A DNA stretch of 64,000 nt from Mytilisepta virgata. Lineage: Eukaryota > Mollusca > Bivalvia > Mytilida > Mytilidae. The stretch lies in contig CM051519.1 in assembly GCA_028015205.1 (NCBI GenBank), forward strand, positions 44,497,979 through 44,561,978. The letters run 5' to 3'. This document shows, piece by piece, positions 51,487 to 64,000 of the stretch. A program made the translations under genes and the position numbers. Position 1 is the first letter of the stretch. Every line of letters starts with the position of its first letter. The notes under the pieces were generated by a model, which saw only the letters and a program-made list of their open reading frames with translations, was not told the origin of the DNA and ran no database searches.

Positions 51487-54400
51487 TCTTAACTTGAGAA
51501 GTTTGTCTTCATTTGCTTTACAAGTTTTTTTTTCATGTAGAAATCGTGTGTGAAATTTCACGAGACTTGCTTTTTTCCAATTTAATTATATTGTTTTCTA
51601 CATATAGTTATGAAAAGTGTCAGTGATATCTGATAGATTGTAAGAAATGGTTGAAATGAGATAAAAGACGTGACAGCGACTTTTTTTAATCTAACGTTAT
51701 TGAAATGGTGCATTGTGTTCTGTAAAATCAACCAAAAGCAAAATATAAAGGGAACAATTACAAAACGTATTACAAATTTTTTGTGTTGTTTTCTTAGTTT
51801 AAAACTGGCCCAGTGTAATTGCTTTGGTTATTGTAGTGCTGCTGGAAAATTTTGTGTTTTCTGATCGTAATGTTTATTAAATACATTTTAATAATTCAAA
51901 TAAGATCAGGTATAAAATAAAATTTTGTAGCAGCAATAGAATCAACAAAGCTAAAATTGGTGTGGTTCCTGAAAAGTACACTTGAACTGTGCAGTATAAC
52001 TGAGGTAGTTATAGCACAGCCTATCTGTGCATCAACCTAGTTAATGCACAGCTGAGAACAAAAGAAATTCCTCATGTCATGTGTTAATTTTTTCTTAATC
52101 AAGACACCCAAAATAACTTTTACTCACAACAGTTACATATTGGTATTTTTTTTAAATGTATGTGAATGTCAAAACAACTTTACTTGTATTTTTGGAACAA
52201 ACACGGTTAAATTCTCTTTTTTTGTGCTTGTAATCATGGCTGTTTAGCTGAAACGTTCAGAATTTAATCTTTAAGTTTTTAAGTCGTTTATTTTTTTTTT
52301 CAGTTTCTCTCTGCTCAGTTCTTTAAAAAGGGAAGGAGGAAAATGTCATGGAACTATGCAGGATAGTTGAGCACCATGCCTAGATGTGCCATCAAGTTTT
52401 GGAATTCCTGCAAGTCTGGTTGTCAAAGAAACAGAGCAAAACAAAATAATACCCCAAAAATTGAAATTAGTCCAAACTTTATGTGAATTTTAGGTACTTA
52501 CTGTTGCAATAGAAATGAGACAAAAAATTAAGAAAAATAACAATAATCCAATCTTCATGAAACTTCATATTATGGTTAGGCAACAAATCTGGATATGTAC
52601 TTCAGTCCTGAAATTTTCAAAATTTCACTGTTACCATGGAAATTGGACAAAATCTCCCTAAAAATGACAACAATCAAATATTTATGAAACTTCACCAAAC
52701 CTGAATTTTGTCTTTAAATTTTCAAAATGGTCACTGTTACCATTGAAATTGAACAAAAAATTAAAAAACTTAAATTTTCAGAATTTTTGGGTCAAGAATT
52801 TTTTGTTCACTTTTATGTTTAGCTTTTTTGCCTTTAGCCCATTTGACAGCTCATTGACTTCTTGTCACTTGTACATATACTATATGAGCTGTTTTGCAAC
52901 ATTTAAATTTCAAATAGGAATCAATCTGTCTGTCAAGGCCCATAAAAACCTTAGGGACAGCCTAAAGGGTAAAAACCAACGTGGCATTTCTGCTACATTT
53001 ATAGACAGCCATCAAAGACTAAAAATGAATTTTATTGTTTATGTTGTTAAATTTCTGATTAAATAAATGAATAATACATATCTAGAAATTCATTTACAAA
53101 CAACTCAATCCCATAAATGTTAAGTATGATATATATATATTCAATTGTATAATGTTATATAAAATATGACTATTTACAATTAATCATTTAATTTCATCAT
53201 TAATGGTTAAAATTGTATTATTTATCACAACTAAACCTGTCCCACACAAAAATATAACTAATATATAAACATTCTAATACATACAATATACTAATACATG
53301 ACTAGATACAAACATGGGTTAACAATTTCAAATTCAATTGAAATGGTAAATATTTCCAAAATTCCTCTAGTAAATAAATCATTTTGATGAATATGAATAT
53401 TGACTTTTGAAAAAGAAAATTTATGCAATTATCTTGCCTTTACTTTGAAATAATTACATGAATGTTTAATAGAAATTTGTCATATTCCTTGGACGACTAC
53501 AATAATCACATGGTTCCGATTTCCTAATAAAACTAAAAATGCATGATTTCATACACTCTCTATAACAATGCCTACAAATAATAGCAATATTGGATTAAAA
53601 AGAAATTAATTTTGAAGTATGGTTGTTCAAGATTAACATTCAAATGTAGAAATAAAGTGCAACAATAGCTTACCACTGAATTGAAATTCAAAACTTTAGT
53701 ATGGCAACCACTACAAAGATGATGGGTGATTTTCTTGTTTTTTTATCAGCCTTTGGATAATAAGCTCTACTTTTTAAAATCCAGTCTAATAACCCATAAT
53801 TACAGGGTAATAACATTATCTAGAAAATTCATTTCAAACAATAGTAACATCTTGTATGTATGAGTTGTTTCCCTTTGGTTGAAGTCATTTACCGTATTAA
53901 TGATGGAGGCCATAATGTTGTCTCAGTTCGGAATAAAAAATATTGAAGCTAGTCGTTAGTGCAGTATAATAAAACTATAATGTCCAAAATTGTTAAATCT
54001 TGAATGAATTATTTCCCTTGGCCTTTAATCCGCTTGGAAAAAAACCTTCCTCTCTGACAATTTTCGATATTAGCTTTTCATGAATATGATGTAGTAAAAA
54101 CATTCATTTTGAACAACCTTATAGGCAACTGACTCAGAATATCTCTAGGCCACTTTCAAAAAGTGACTGTTCTATCTGCAGAGACATATTTTTGCTGCTT
54201 AATGATAATTAACAAAACAATAACAAAGTGCAAATATTTTTATGCCCTATTGATTAAAAACCTTCTCTTTTTGACAATTCATTTAAAGACAATTAAAACA
54301 GGCAATGAACAAACAATAGTTTCGTCATAGCATATGTGGGTTTGAGCAACTTTAAAATGCAACTGCTGAATTGGGTGCCAGTTTTTACTGGTAGAGGAAA

Positions 54401-57304
54401 CCAGTATACTCTGAGAGAACAACAACCTACAACAGGAAAGCTGGTTAAGTTATCCAGACCATGCCACGTGATTGTTCTAAATATCCCAGATGTTCCATAC
54501 AATGTAATAGAAAAAGACCTCTGTAAATTTCAGTGAACTTCAGAAACACTATATGTAAGATATTTTTATCAATGCTGTAAACAAACTACGAAATGACTTT
54601 TAACTTGGGAGCGATATATATGTGCAATCCTGTTCTTAGCTAAGTTATGGTTTAATTTATTATCTGTTGAAAAGAATTATAGTTATGTGAATGAACTATG
54701 CAGTAAATCACAAGTGCACGAGTTATTTACAGCTGCATTTCTGTCACAATTTGTTTATTTCTAGTATTTTAATTCAGCGATTAGCTGTACTTTTTATCAC
54801 ACTGTACAGGATCTAGCATTTTAGCAGAAATAAATTGAAATAAAACGGACTATGTCTTTTGATATCTATCCGCAGCAATCTAAGTTCCTTAGAGTGAAAT
54901 ACTGGCTGTTCTTTTCACAGATTTACCAGATTTTCTTTCACTCGGATACTGATAAATCACTGGTTACAATGTAATAAATATAAATCATGGTTTTATAGTC
55001 TGGATATCTTAACTCACAACCTCAAGTGTTGACAGGCTAAGTGATAATTAGTAGCTAAAACTAAGGGAGCAACAGTTTTTATGGATGAAATTTGAAATAA
55101 AAAGGCAGGACCAGGATTTTGGCAAAATAAAAAAGCCAGGATCACTACTGGTGTGAAAAAAAAATGCCGGATCTGTGCAAAACATTTTTTGGTTTAAATG
55201 AAAATAAAATTTAGGCCACTTTAGCAGACGAAAAAAATATCTGGGAACGAAATTTCGATGTAAAAAATAGGCAGGATCAAACATTTCATCCTAGCCCCTC
55301 CTTAAAAATCAAATGGTTGCTCCCTAAGGCCACACCTAATTGATTTTTAGTTCTTTGGAAATTGCAATTTTAATTTTTTTCTTGAGAACTAGTTTTTTAG
55401 TTAAACTTAAATATTTACCAAAAAAAAAAAAAAAAATCGAAAAAAGCCCTATTCTTTAACAAAAACTTGGAGTGGGCAAACACTTTTTATTTTTAATTTC
55501 TTGAAAAATGAAGAATTTGGGGCGAATTTTCAGCATTTTTGAAAAACAAATATTTTCTTAAAATTTAATAAGTCCGAAAATTGAAGCGGAGAAATCAAAG
55601 GAACTAAGAATCAGTTTGGTGTGGGCTAACTAAGAACTTGTCATTGAGGCTCCACTTTCTGATGTAATAACATTATGAGGTGTCCAGCACATGTATTTAA
55701 AAAAGTTGATATTGTATAATGAACACATGTACTTATAATAATAAAAAAAACAAAAATCAAAATAGAAGTGAATAACAAGTACACTATAAAAACAAACATG
55801 TTGTATATCTTAAAAAAGCAATACTACACTATGTTTTTATAAAATTGCACCTATCAACTGACAGATCACCTACACTACATTTCTACCATGCAATCAACGC
55901 TGATCAATTCTGACATTAATTAAAATATTTTGGTAATCATCAGTAATAAAAAAAATGCAATCTTTCAGAGACATGATGCAAGAAATAAGCTCCTGTAGTT
56001 TTCATATGTTCAGATTTATACACCTAAAATTCATTTGTTTAAAGACTTAATGCAGAACATTAACACTACATGCTGCAACACTGATATGTTAATAAGTAAG
56101 AAAAAAAATCAATATTATTTTCCAGGTGGAGTGTCCCACAAAAGCAGCATATTTCCATAAATATGCAAAAATTATTCTGAAAAACCCTAAATAGGTTAAA
56201 AGAGTACAGTGTCCTAAATATGCAAAAAAACCAATATGCAATAAATTATAATATTTGATCATACACACTGTTATTTCAAAAATAAAAATAAAATAATATA
56301 ATGCTTATTTTGAACAATGCTAATTATATTTTTCACTGCAATGTATTAACTCATCAACACCTCAAAGTAGTTTTAATACAAGATTAGCTCTTGCAAACTT
56401 GACTGAAATATATTATGAGAAATTTCATTTAAATTCCATCAAAATCCATAAACAAAAGGAAACTTAAGATTGCTTACAAGAAAAATTTTCAAGTGCCACA
56501 ATTCCAAAGACACTCATTTTTTAACTTGACTGCAGATTCCTATCATAAATATTAAATATAATTTCACACAAATCAGTTAATAAAAGTAAGCATGACAGCT
56601 CTAATATATTCACAAACTTTTACATTTTCTAAGAGCAACAAAACCCATAAAAATATACTGGTATGCTCATTTGTTAACACGGGGTTGCATTGTACATTAA
56701 AAAAGCTTTTTAGCAGAGAATTTGCTAGCAATTCTCATGAATTCAAGCTCTTATGTGTTACGTCATGAAAATGGAAAATGTATAGCATAACAGAGAATGT
56801 TTTTTCCTTTTTAAATTTTCATGTATATTTTGTGAAAAAAATGTTAGCAAGAGACAGTCTACGAGGCAATTTTTCATTTCCATGTGTCATAACTCACATA
56901 AATATTTTTAGGTAAGATTCATCTTTTAACTCGAATATATATGAATACCATAGAAATGATAATAATGCAGCATGGATTAGAAGTGTAAATTATAAAAAAA
57001 CAAAACTGTACTTTATGATATGAATTCTGGTATCCACTTTACTCAACAACATTTGAATACCTTTAAAGACATACATATATAATTTGAGAATTCAGTAGAA
57101 CATCGAAACGTTACAGAATCATTGGAGTAATTAAGGATCTAAAGAATATAAAATGCAGCATAGGGACTTGAAATGCATTCTGAAATGCATTAGGTGTTAA
57201 GAGTTTTTTTTTGTTTGTACAATGTATGATTCAAATTCTAAAATCAAAGATAAATATAATGCTCAATGTAAAACAGAATGCTTAATAAAACACAGTGACA
57301 ATTT
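51487..57304. other. Intergenic, no gene supported
   Basis: The left part (to about 52000) should be the 3' UTR of the recombinase gene. The rest is AT-rich with chance ORFs (52743-53066, 54293-54536). CTTCACTGTTACCATGGAAATT-like phrases recur at about 52500-52760, suggesting weak tandem repetition. The right end probably holds the 3' UTR of the BTB gene. Confidence 0.5.
55062..55327. mobile_element. Short inverted-repeat element, 266 bp
   Basis: TAAGGGAGCAAC (55062-55073) and the exact complement (55316-55327) bound a segment with a GGCAGGATC/GCCAGGATC motif repeated four times. No target duplication was identified. Confidence 0.45.
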
Positions 57305-58191
57305 TCATGAATCTGTTTCAACTGTTTCCTTTTCATCTCTAACAGGTTCCTCTTCTAAAGTTTTTTCATCATCAGACTTTTCACTAGACACCTCTTGAGA
57401 GATATCTTGGGATGTGTCAGCATCATCTTCCCCATTGTTTGTAAGATCAACCATTTCAGAGCTGATTTCGTCTACATACTCTGTAGGAATATTTTCTGTC
57501 ATGCTATCATCCCCACCACTGTCCACCATCATACTTATATCGCCATATCTTGTATGCGTTTTCCTGTGTCTGTGTAAATTCCAACTACGAGAGAACCTTT
57601 TACCACAAACATTGCAAGAGAATCTTAACATGTGGTTATATTTGTGAAATTTCAGGGACTGAGCATCCCTGAAATATTTACCACATGTTCCACACTGTAC
57701 CGCCCCTGCAAAATCTGGGCTAACTTCTCCTGGTGAAATTCTCTGCCGTTTCTTTAGGTTGTTAAAATTATTGGTAAATCCATGAACACCAACCATATGC
57801 ATTTCCAGCAAGTTCCTGGCAACAAACATTTGCTTACAAATCCTGCATTCAAACATAAATTCAGCACCAGAAAAGGGGTCTGATTCTTGCTGACCTGCAT
57901 CAGTGTTTGAATCTTCTCCCAAATGATATGACTGATCTTTACTGGCAGTACTCGTAGAACTCTTTGGGTTTGATGATATGGTAACATCGTCAGATTTATG
58001 TGAATCCCTCTGGGGTGCCATCATCTGCAAGGTGGGTGGAGGGGGAGGGGAAGGTCTGGCAAACAAATATGGCTGTGAGAGGCTACCTGCCATCTTTGGC
58101 TGAACATGTGTCATATCTACTACCGATTTTGTCAATTTCATTCTGCCTTCATTGTCTCTTTTACCTTCTCTGTAATACTCTCGGTATTCAT
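57305..58191 (-). CDS. BTB-ZF last exon: zinc fingers and acidic C-terminus
   Basis: The acceptor ATGTTTAG precedes AT-GAA-TAC, completing an Asp codon with the G of the previous exon. It has a Pro-rich PSPPPPPTL stretch, three C2H2 fingers (about 57535-57860), then an acidic Glu/Asp/Ser tail ending VETDS and TGA. Confidence 0.92.
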
Positions 58192-61100
58192 CTAAACATA
58201 CAATAATAACTTGTTTATATTTAACAGATTATATGAAGTGCTAAATTTCCCCCTCACCATACAAAGTCCTTTTATAAATAAACAGCTGCGCCATGATACG
58301 CCCGTCATCCAGAAAATTAAATTTCACCAATTAACATATAGACCCTTTGATTTTGTTCCTTATTTTTGATGAACAAGTCACATCATACTCTGGAACAGAA
58401 AATCGAAATTTCATAAAAAAGTATAATGACCTTTCCTGCTTTAATTCTCTATTCTACTTTACACTATCACAACAAACAAGTGGATTGTAAAGTTTGAAGT
58501 AAATCGGACAATGTGTTCTTAAGATACAGAATGAACAAAGTTCCATAACTCTGAAATTTAACAAATAAAATTCCATAACCGTCCAAAAGTGTGAAAAATT
58601 AACAGTTTTTCATGATTTTTCAATAAACAAATAAAGTTCCATAACTCTAAAAGGTCATATCAAAAATTTATTAAAAAAAAAAAAAAGGAGCTTGCTTCAA
58701 TAGAATAACCAAGTTACCAAAGTTTCATGAAAGTTGCTTAAAGGGGTTTTAAGTAATTGTAAAAAAAGCTAGAAAATCCCCCCCCCCCTTTTTAAGAATA
58801 AAGTCCCACAACTCCAAAACATAAAATCACAAATTTAAAAAAATCAAAAAGGAACTTATGTCAATAGATATAAACAATTCATCAGTTTCATGAAAATTGC
58901 TCAAAACATTTCCGAGTTAGAGTCCAAAAACTGGAAAATCCCCCCCTCCTTTTTATGAATAAAGTCCCCTAACTGGGAAATCTAAAGTAGGAAATGTATA
59001 AAAATCGAAAGGGAACTTGCTTCAACAGATACAAACAATTCACTTAAGTATCAGACAAATTGCTCAAAACGTTTTTGAGTAAGAGTCCGAAAACTGGAAA
59101 ATCCCCCTTTTCTTTATGAATAAAGTCCCCTCACTTGGAAACCTAAAACCGGAAATTTATACAAATCAAAAGGGAACATGCTTCAATAGATATTAACAAT
59201 TCACCAAAGTTTCATGAAAATTGCTCAAAGCAATTTTGAGTTAGAGTCAGAAAACTGGAAAATCCCCCCTTTTTATGAATAAAGTCCCTTAACTCGGAAC
59301 GTAAAATCGGAAATTTATAAAAATCGAAAGGGAGCTTACTTCAATAGATATAAACAATTCACCAAAGTTTCAGGAAAATTGGTGAAAGAATTTTTGAGTT
59401 ATTATCCAACGTATTGACGACTAACGGACAATGGTATACCATAATACATCCTGTCTTTAAAGACTGGCATATAAAAATTGGTCAAATATGCCTTAAAGAT
59501 ATATCCTATTATTCAGATTTACCAGTTTATACAGTTATGACGTCATCTTTATTACCTTGTTTTGAATCTACTGCTTATATATTATTTGGCCTATTTTTTT
59601 CTCAAGATTGTTTCTGGGGGAAAACAGATTGTTTTGAAGTTTACTTATTTAACAAAAATATGTCACAATGAAATAAATAAAATGCATGGTGTGGGCACAA
59701 AATGGTATTAACAACTTCCAGCTATTTTTGTTGGGGACTCAAAGTACGAAAAATTGCTAATCGCAAAATTTTGACCAATAACAATATAATTAAATTTTTA
59801 CAGAAGATGGAGACCACCTATTCTTCAGATTAATAATATAAAAAAATATGTGTCAGTGGAGAAGATATTTACCGAAAATGGGTGAAAAAAAATTGGAAGG
59901 AAAAATTCTTTTGTTTTGTTTTTTATACAAATAGCTTCTACTGGGTTGTTAGAAACTTTTCATTTTAAAACTGATTGAAAAAAAAACACCAACAAGCAGG
60001 TTGTTTCTTACAACTTTGGTTTTGAGGAAAATTATGCCATATTAACTTTTGACATGTGATTTTTACTCGAGGCTTTTAACCATTTTTTTCTCTAGTGTGG
60101 CGAAGTTTATAATGAGTTTCTTTTTTCTCGCATTGTATCACTTTCCATCACAATTATCTTTTATGAAAAACTCTAAATAATTCAATTGTCTTGAGTCTGG
60201 CCATATATAACAAGATGTTCAGCTCAGTGCACTATCACTATTGGTGGATAGGGGCAACCTTTGCATGATGGCTAATGGAAATGACAATTTCGCAGAATAT
60301 CGTACAATGTGATAGACAAATTGCGAAACAACAACGTTCAAAAACAATATGTGCAGTACAATAGTAGGATTTGTCTTTAAGTATACTTTTTAGGAGTCAA
60401 ACATGAGCTAATTCCGAAAATGCTTGTAATGTATCAAAAAGTGAAAAGGTTATGCTTCACTGCTTTCTTTTGTGTTTTAAGTAAATACTGTTTCCATGAA
60501 TTATTGAACTGTCCTGGTCTGCCGATTTTACACATCTGATACTTGCAAGTAATCAATGGGTTAAAAACTCACTTATTAGATCTTATAACCCACATAATTC
60601 AAAAAATTGTCTGGGGCACTGTATTAACTGAAATATATGTTACTCAAAATAACAAACTTGAACATATATTGTCAAAGATTTGCTTTGACTTCAATGTCAA
60701 TTCAGAAATGACCGTCTATAATTTTTTTGCCAATCTACAGTAATGCATTGGAAATCAATAATGTGTTGTAATAGAACATTTCCAAGAAAAATTTTAAAAA
60801 CGTAAATGGAGAATTACTGTGTGTCTCACATACTTCGACAACCAAATTCTACATGAAATACTCCAGACCTCTCTATTATACTGTACTTTTAAAATAACAA
60901 TTTGGTATGTCTTAATGGGCAACATGGATCTAACTTTAGGAGACATAACGTGCACATATTCTGTAATGTCACAATTGTTTGTAGTGGTGTCATATATGAT
61001 GCAAAAATCAGTGAAGTGCACACGAAAATCGGAAAATCAGCTGTCATTAAATATTTGGGACAGTTCAACAGTGGAAAAGGCAATAATTCGTTACGACTAT

Positions 61101-63211
61101 GGGAAACAAAAGGTAGCGTTAAATACTTTTTACTTTTATCCTAAAGAAACTTTTAAGATATTCCCGAAAAACCACAGTGGTTATTATGATGCATATCTTT
61201 TCCTAAGAACTTGTTTTTATTTTTGTAGGAAAAACATTTTTTCATTAAATAATTTAATATGCTTGTATTGTGTTCCCCTATGGACAAAACATGCAAAACA
61301 GATTACCAATTTTATTATAAATTTTACTTTTTCAGAATAAAATAAAATTAAATACCATGGAATGACTCATAAGAGAAATCCTGGACCTCTGTTTTAATAT
61401 TGGCAAGATCACTATCTACAGTGTCAACAGATCCGGAATCAGACAATGGTCTTCCTGAGGTAGATACATTTGGACTAGTTCTTGGACTGGATCGACTAGA
61501 ACTCTCCACTTTGGACGGTCCTCCAATACTGTATCGTCCAACTTCTGGATCGAACTGAGGTTTCCTATCTTGGTCAATCTTTAAACAAAAATAGTAGTCA
61601 TCACTTATAATAAAAGTATTAGTAATTAATGTAACAAGACAAAGTTGAATACGAATTCAATGGAATGTGTTGTATATGAAAAGGAAAGAAAATTGTTTTT
61701 AGAAGTAGCAGAGACTGAATTAATTTTTTTTTTTTTACAATCTCTCAAAATTAGTTAATTTGTTTGGCTGAATTCTGGTGAGTCTAAAAAAAATTGTCAA
61801 GATTTGTTTATACGAAATACAAAATATTTTATTAAAGAAAACTCAATTATGAACATAAATCAATAATAGCATAGATACAACAAAGAATAAAATTTAAACA
61901 ATCTCACTACAATAAATACTAGACAAGTATCAAAATATGTTTATACTTATTTGGAAATAAGATATTTTCATTTCAGGAACTAACTAATGATTCATGTCAT
62001 ATACATGTGTATATAAATTCCTTTTTGCATGAGGGTTTATATGTTTATGTTAAATCATCCATTCATTTATTTTGATATTATAAATGTATATGCCCGGAAA
62101 CAGGCATTGGTTCTAATAAAAAATATTCTATTGTATTCTTATATTTGTTCTTGACTTTTCCATGCATGTCCAAAGTAAAAATTATTTATGAGTGTATTTT
62201 AACTTCAGAAATTTGTGGTTTTGGTTGAATTTCTTCACAATGTTTCTACAAATGTATCTGGGGCCTTTGAGATAGCATACTTGTATATGTGTACAAAGTG
62301 ACCTCTTTTGTGCTTTTTGAATTCAATTAAAGGGTTTATTGTTATTTTTAGATTAATATATTTGTACAAGTAGATTTACCATATTCCCCATGCAGTATTC
62401 AACCTGTAACAAATTGTACAAAAAAAAACTCAAGGGTTATTGCACGTCTTAAAAATACTTCATCCAAGAAAAAAAAAAATCAGTGTTTATAATAACCCAA
62501 CTGACCTAAGTGTAGTTGCATTTTTTAGTAAATATTATTAAGTCAAATGGAAATCAGTTAAAATCTTTAGAAAAAATATTAAGTTTTTGCCCCTACACTC
62601 ATGTACAGACCCTAAATATTTTAGCAAGTTATTGGAAAAACAGGTACATTTTGTACTTTCTCCTTGGCTTTAACCTTAATGTCTTGTTGTGTCATGCAAA
62701 ACAAAAAACAAGAAAGAAAAGCCATCACATGTTACCAATTTGTACTTACCTCTGATGCAAAAGACTGTTGTGCATTTAAAAAGGTCAGACATAGTTTTTC
62801 TACCTCCTTCACCTGAAGAGCATTGGCAAGAGCAAAGATCTGTTCTGCTGAGTCTGAGTCAACAGTTATTATGCCGTTGTAAAAGAAATCTATAACTGCT
62901 TTTACAGCACGATCGTCATAACTACGAAGCTGAATTTCTGCTATATTTCTCCTTTCTGCACTTCTGTGTATACAATGATAGAAGTATGGGCTAAATGCTG
63001 CTAGAATTATTCTGTGGGCAAAAACCTGTGATGATTTTGAAAAAACCACTACATCACAAAACTCTCCACTGCTATAAAAATGTTTCAGTTGCTGAGAAAG
63101 TTTTGTAGTTTGTTTGTCACATCTATAAACCATTGATAACGGTGCAAAATTCATTTTATGCTTCTTAAAGCTTCTTTTGAACACAGTTCTGCATTCCACA
63201 ATGGTACAGAT
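57305..63211 (-). CDS. BTB/POZ and C2H2 zinc-finger protein (ZBTB-like), three exons seen
   Basis: This is probably a nuclear transcription factor. The BTB domain dimerises and recruits co-repressors, and the zinc fingers bind DNA. Exon order: BTB exon 62750-63211, linker exon 61356-61578, and last exon 57305-58191 with stop. Phases agree at both joins. The BTB part has FCDVVVFSKSSQVFAHRIIL, LAAFSPYF and AVIDFFYNGIITVDSD. The linker is Ser-rich and contains IKTE, a sumoylation consensus. The last exon has three C2H2 fingers (CRICKQMF..H-x4-H, CGTCGKYF..HKYNH, CNVCGKRF..HRKTH) and an acidic tail. The first in-frame ATG in the BTB exon is at 63154, but the exon is open to its acceptor, so a 5' exon may lie beyond. 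I cannot name the orthologue. Confidence 0.9.
58640..59425. repeat. Tandem repeat of about 160 bp in the BTB-ZF intron
   Basis: At least four units with ATGAATAAAGTCCC (about 58796, 58956, 59117, 59278), AAACAATTCACC and TTTTTGAGTTAGAGTCC segments. The right end reads GACGACTAACGGACAATGG, as in pearl-like mollusc elements. It is probably a degraded mobile element of the kind seen at 10.3 and 19.6 kb. Confidence 0.65.
59426..61355. other. BTB-ZF intron, right part
   Basis: AT-rich with several overlapping short ORFs (59414-59671, 60794-61340). None has a recognisable motif, and I find no further exon in phase. Confidence 0.5.
61356..61578 (-). CDS. BTB-ZF linker exon
   Basis: This exon is 223 nt between TGTTTAAAG and GTATTT, starting in phase 0 and ending with one base of the next codon. 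It encodes DQDRKPQFDPEVGRYS, a Ser/Pro-rich stretch and NIKTEVQDFSYESF. Confidence 0.88.
61579..62749. other. BTB-ZF intron
   Basis: AT-rich, with T and A runs. No exon-like sequence or element was recognised. Confidence 0.5.
62750..63211 (-). CDS. BTB-ZF exon with the BTB/POZ domain
   Basis: This exon is 462 nt, phase 0 at both ends, between TTTCTTTCAG and GTAAGT. It covers the BTB domain from about SSGEFCDVVV to KLCLTFLNAQQ. There is no stop between the acceptor and the ATG at 63154. Confidence 0.92.
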
Positions 63212-64000
63212 CTGAAAGAAACAAACATTTACATCAAAATTATTTTCAATCTTCAGACTACTTGTACTCTTTATTTGTTACGTGTAGAGTTTCGCATAAT
63301 TTCAATCATGTGAATGTGAACACTACTTTCTAATTTTAAACCTAGTTAACAAATTTTTCCAAGAGATAAAAACATGGTTTGGCAATAGATTTGATATACA
63401 GCATATCCAGCTGTTACCTTTTTAGATGACGTATCAAGGATTTAAAGTCAATAAATAATTAATGTTAACTTCTTATAAATTTTGTTTTACTATCATATGA
63501 ATCTTTTTTTTAAAAATCTTATCTTTTACAGTTTTGACTTTGTTTTGAAATGATGAACCAAAATCAAGCATTGTGAATACTACATTGTATGTAATGATAA
63601 GCAGGAAAAACCTTATATTGTGTATCAATTTCACACAAATATCTACTGAAATGTTGTTTTTCCATGAATTTTGTTTAATTGGATGTAATTCAAGATTTGG
63701 AAAGTATAATCTTCAGGAATGATCATGGTTGTTTAACCCAGATCCTTATTTTGAATGTAAAAATTGCATCACATTTGCAGTGAAATAAATATATTAATAT
63801 AACATAACATCACAGATCACACAATGGAACAGATAAACACAGCAATATTTGCCAGTTGCTGAGTTGGTCATGATGTAGCTATTGTGACATTTATTTATCT
63901 CAGGGGGGGGGGGGGGGGGGGGGGGGGGGGGGCTATAAAGAGGTCCAATGAATCGCAATGGAGCATCCAGTGTGTGATTAACACAGTTTAAATCTTCAGA
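63212..64000. other. Upstream intron or 5' flank of the BTB-ZF gene
   Basis: No clear exon. A 30-base G homopolymer is at about 63903-63932. Confidence 0.5.

Noticed and set aside
57395..57647. Plus-strand ORFs
   Set aside because: They are complement shadows of the zinc-finger exon.
60794..61340. Overlapping ORFs in the BTB-ZF intron, up to 173 codons
   Set aside because: They are AT-rich, lack motifs and lie between two well-phased exons.

Overview
The window looks like nuclear DNA of a bivalve mollusc, possibly a mussel. This is an inference from AT-rich sequence with many ACATGTA words, short exons with GT/AG introns, tRNA-derived SINEs with a TGGCCGAGTGG box A, and pearl/Helitron-like elements with internal 155-185 bp tandem repeats. 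No database search was possible.

Region 1 (283-37481, minus strand) holds the 5' half of a voltage-gated calcium channel alpha-2/delta subunit gene. Seventeen coding exons join in consistent phase into 494 residues: signal peptide, VWA_N region, RRRPW motif, VWA domain with a DTSGS/TDGG metal site, and the start of the Cache region. The gene runs off the left edge. Its introns carry SINEs, MITE-like foldbacks, a hAT-like element with an 8-bp target duplication, and several tandem-repeat elements.

Region 2 (25064-36983, plus strand) is an 11.9-kb Ty3/Gypsy LTR retrotransposon inserted antisense in intron 1 of that gene. Its 1,916-bp LTRs differ at only three positions I could find. It has a primer binding site, gag with a zinc knuckle, a TTTAAAC frameshift site, a frame-broken pol with YLDE instead of YxDD, and a polypurine tract. 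Between pol and the 3' LTR lies an intact 192-codon SGNH/GDSL-hydrolase-like ORF, which is an unusual cargo gene.

Region 3 (about 38-48 kb) is mobile-element debris: Penelope-like GIY-YIG fragments and a minus-strand LINE. The LINE is cut in two by a 6.5-kb segment (39837-46386) with about 20-bp terminal inverted repeats. That segment holds a CRE-bearing promoter-like end, candidate minus-strand exons and a small membrane ORF.

Region 4 (49218-51486, plus) is a two-exon gene for a Crypton/DUF3504-type tyrosine recombinase with its apparent catalytic residues kept. It sits just downstream of a 163-bp palindrome.

Region 5 (57305-63211, minus) is a BTB/POZ plus C2H2 zinc-finger transcription factor gene with three coding exons visible. 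The stretch 51.5-57.3 kb shows no convincing gene.
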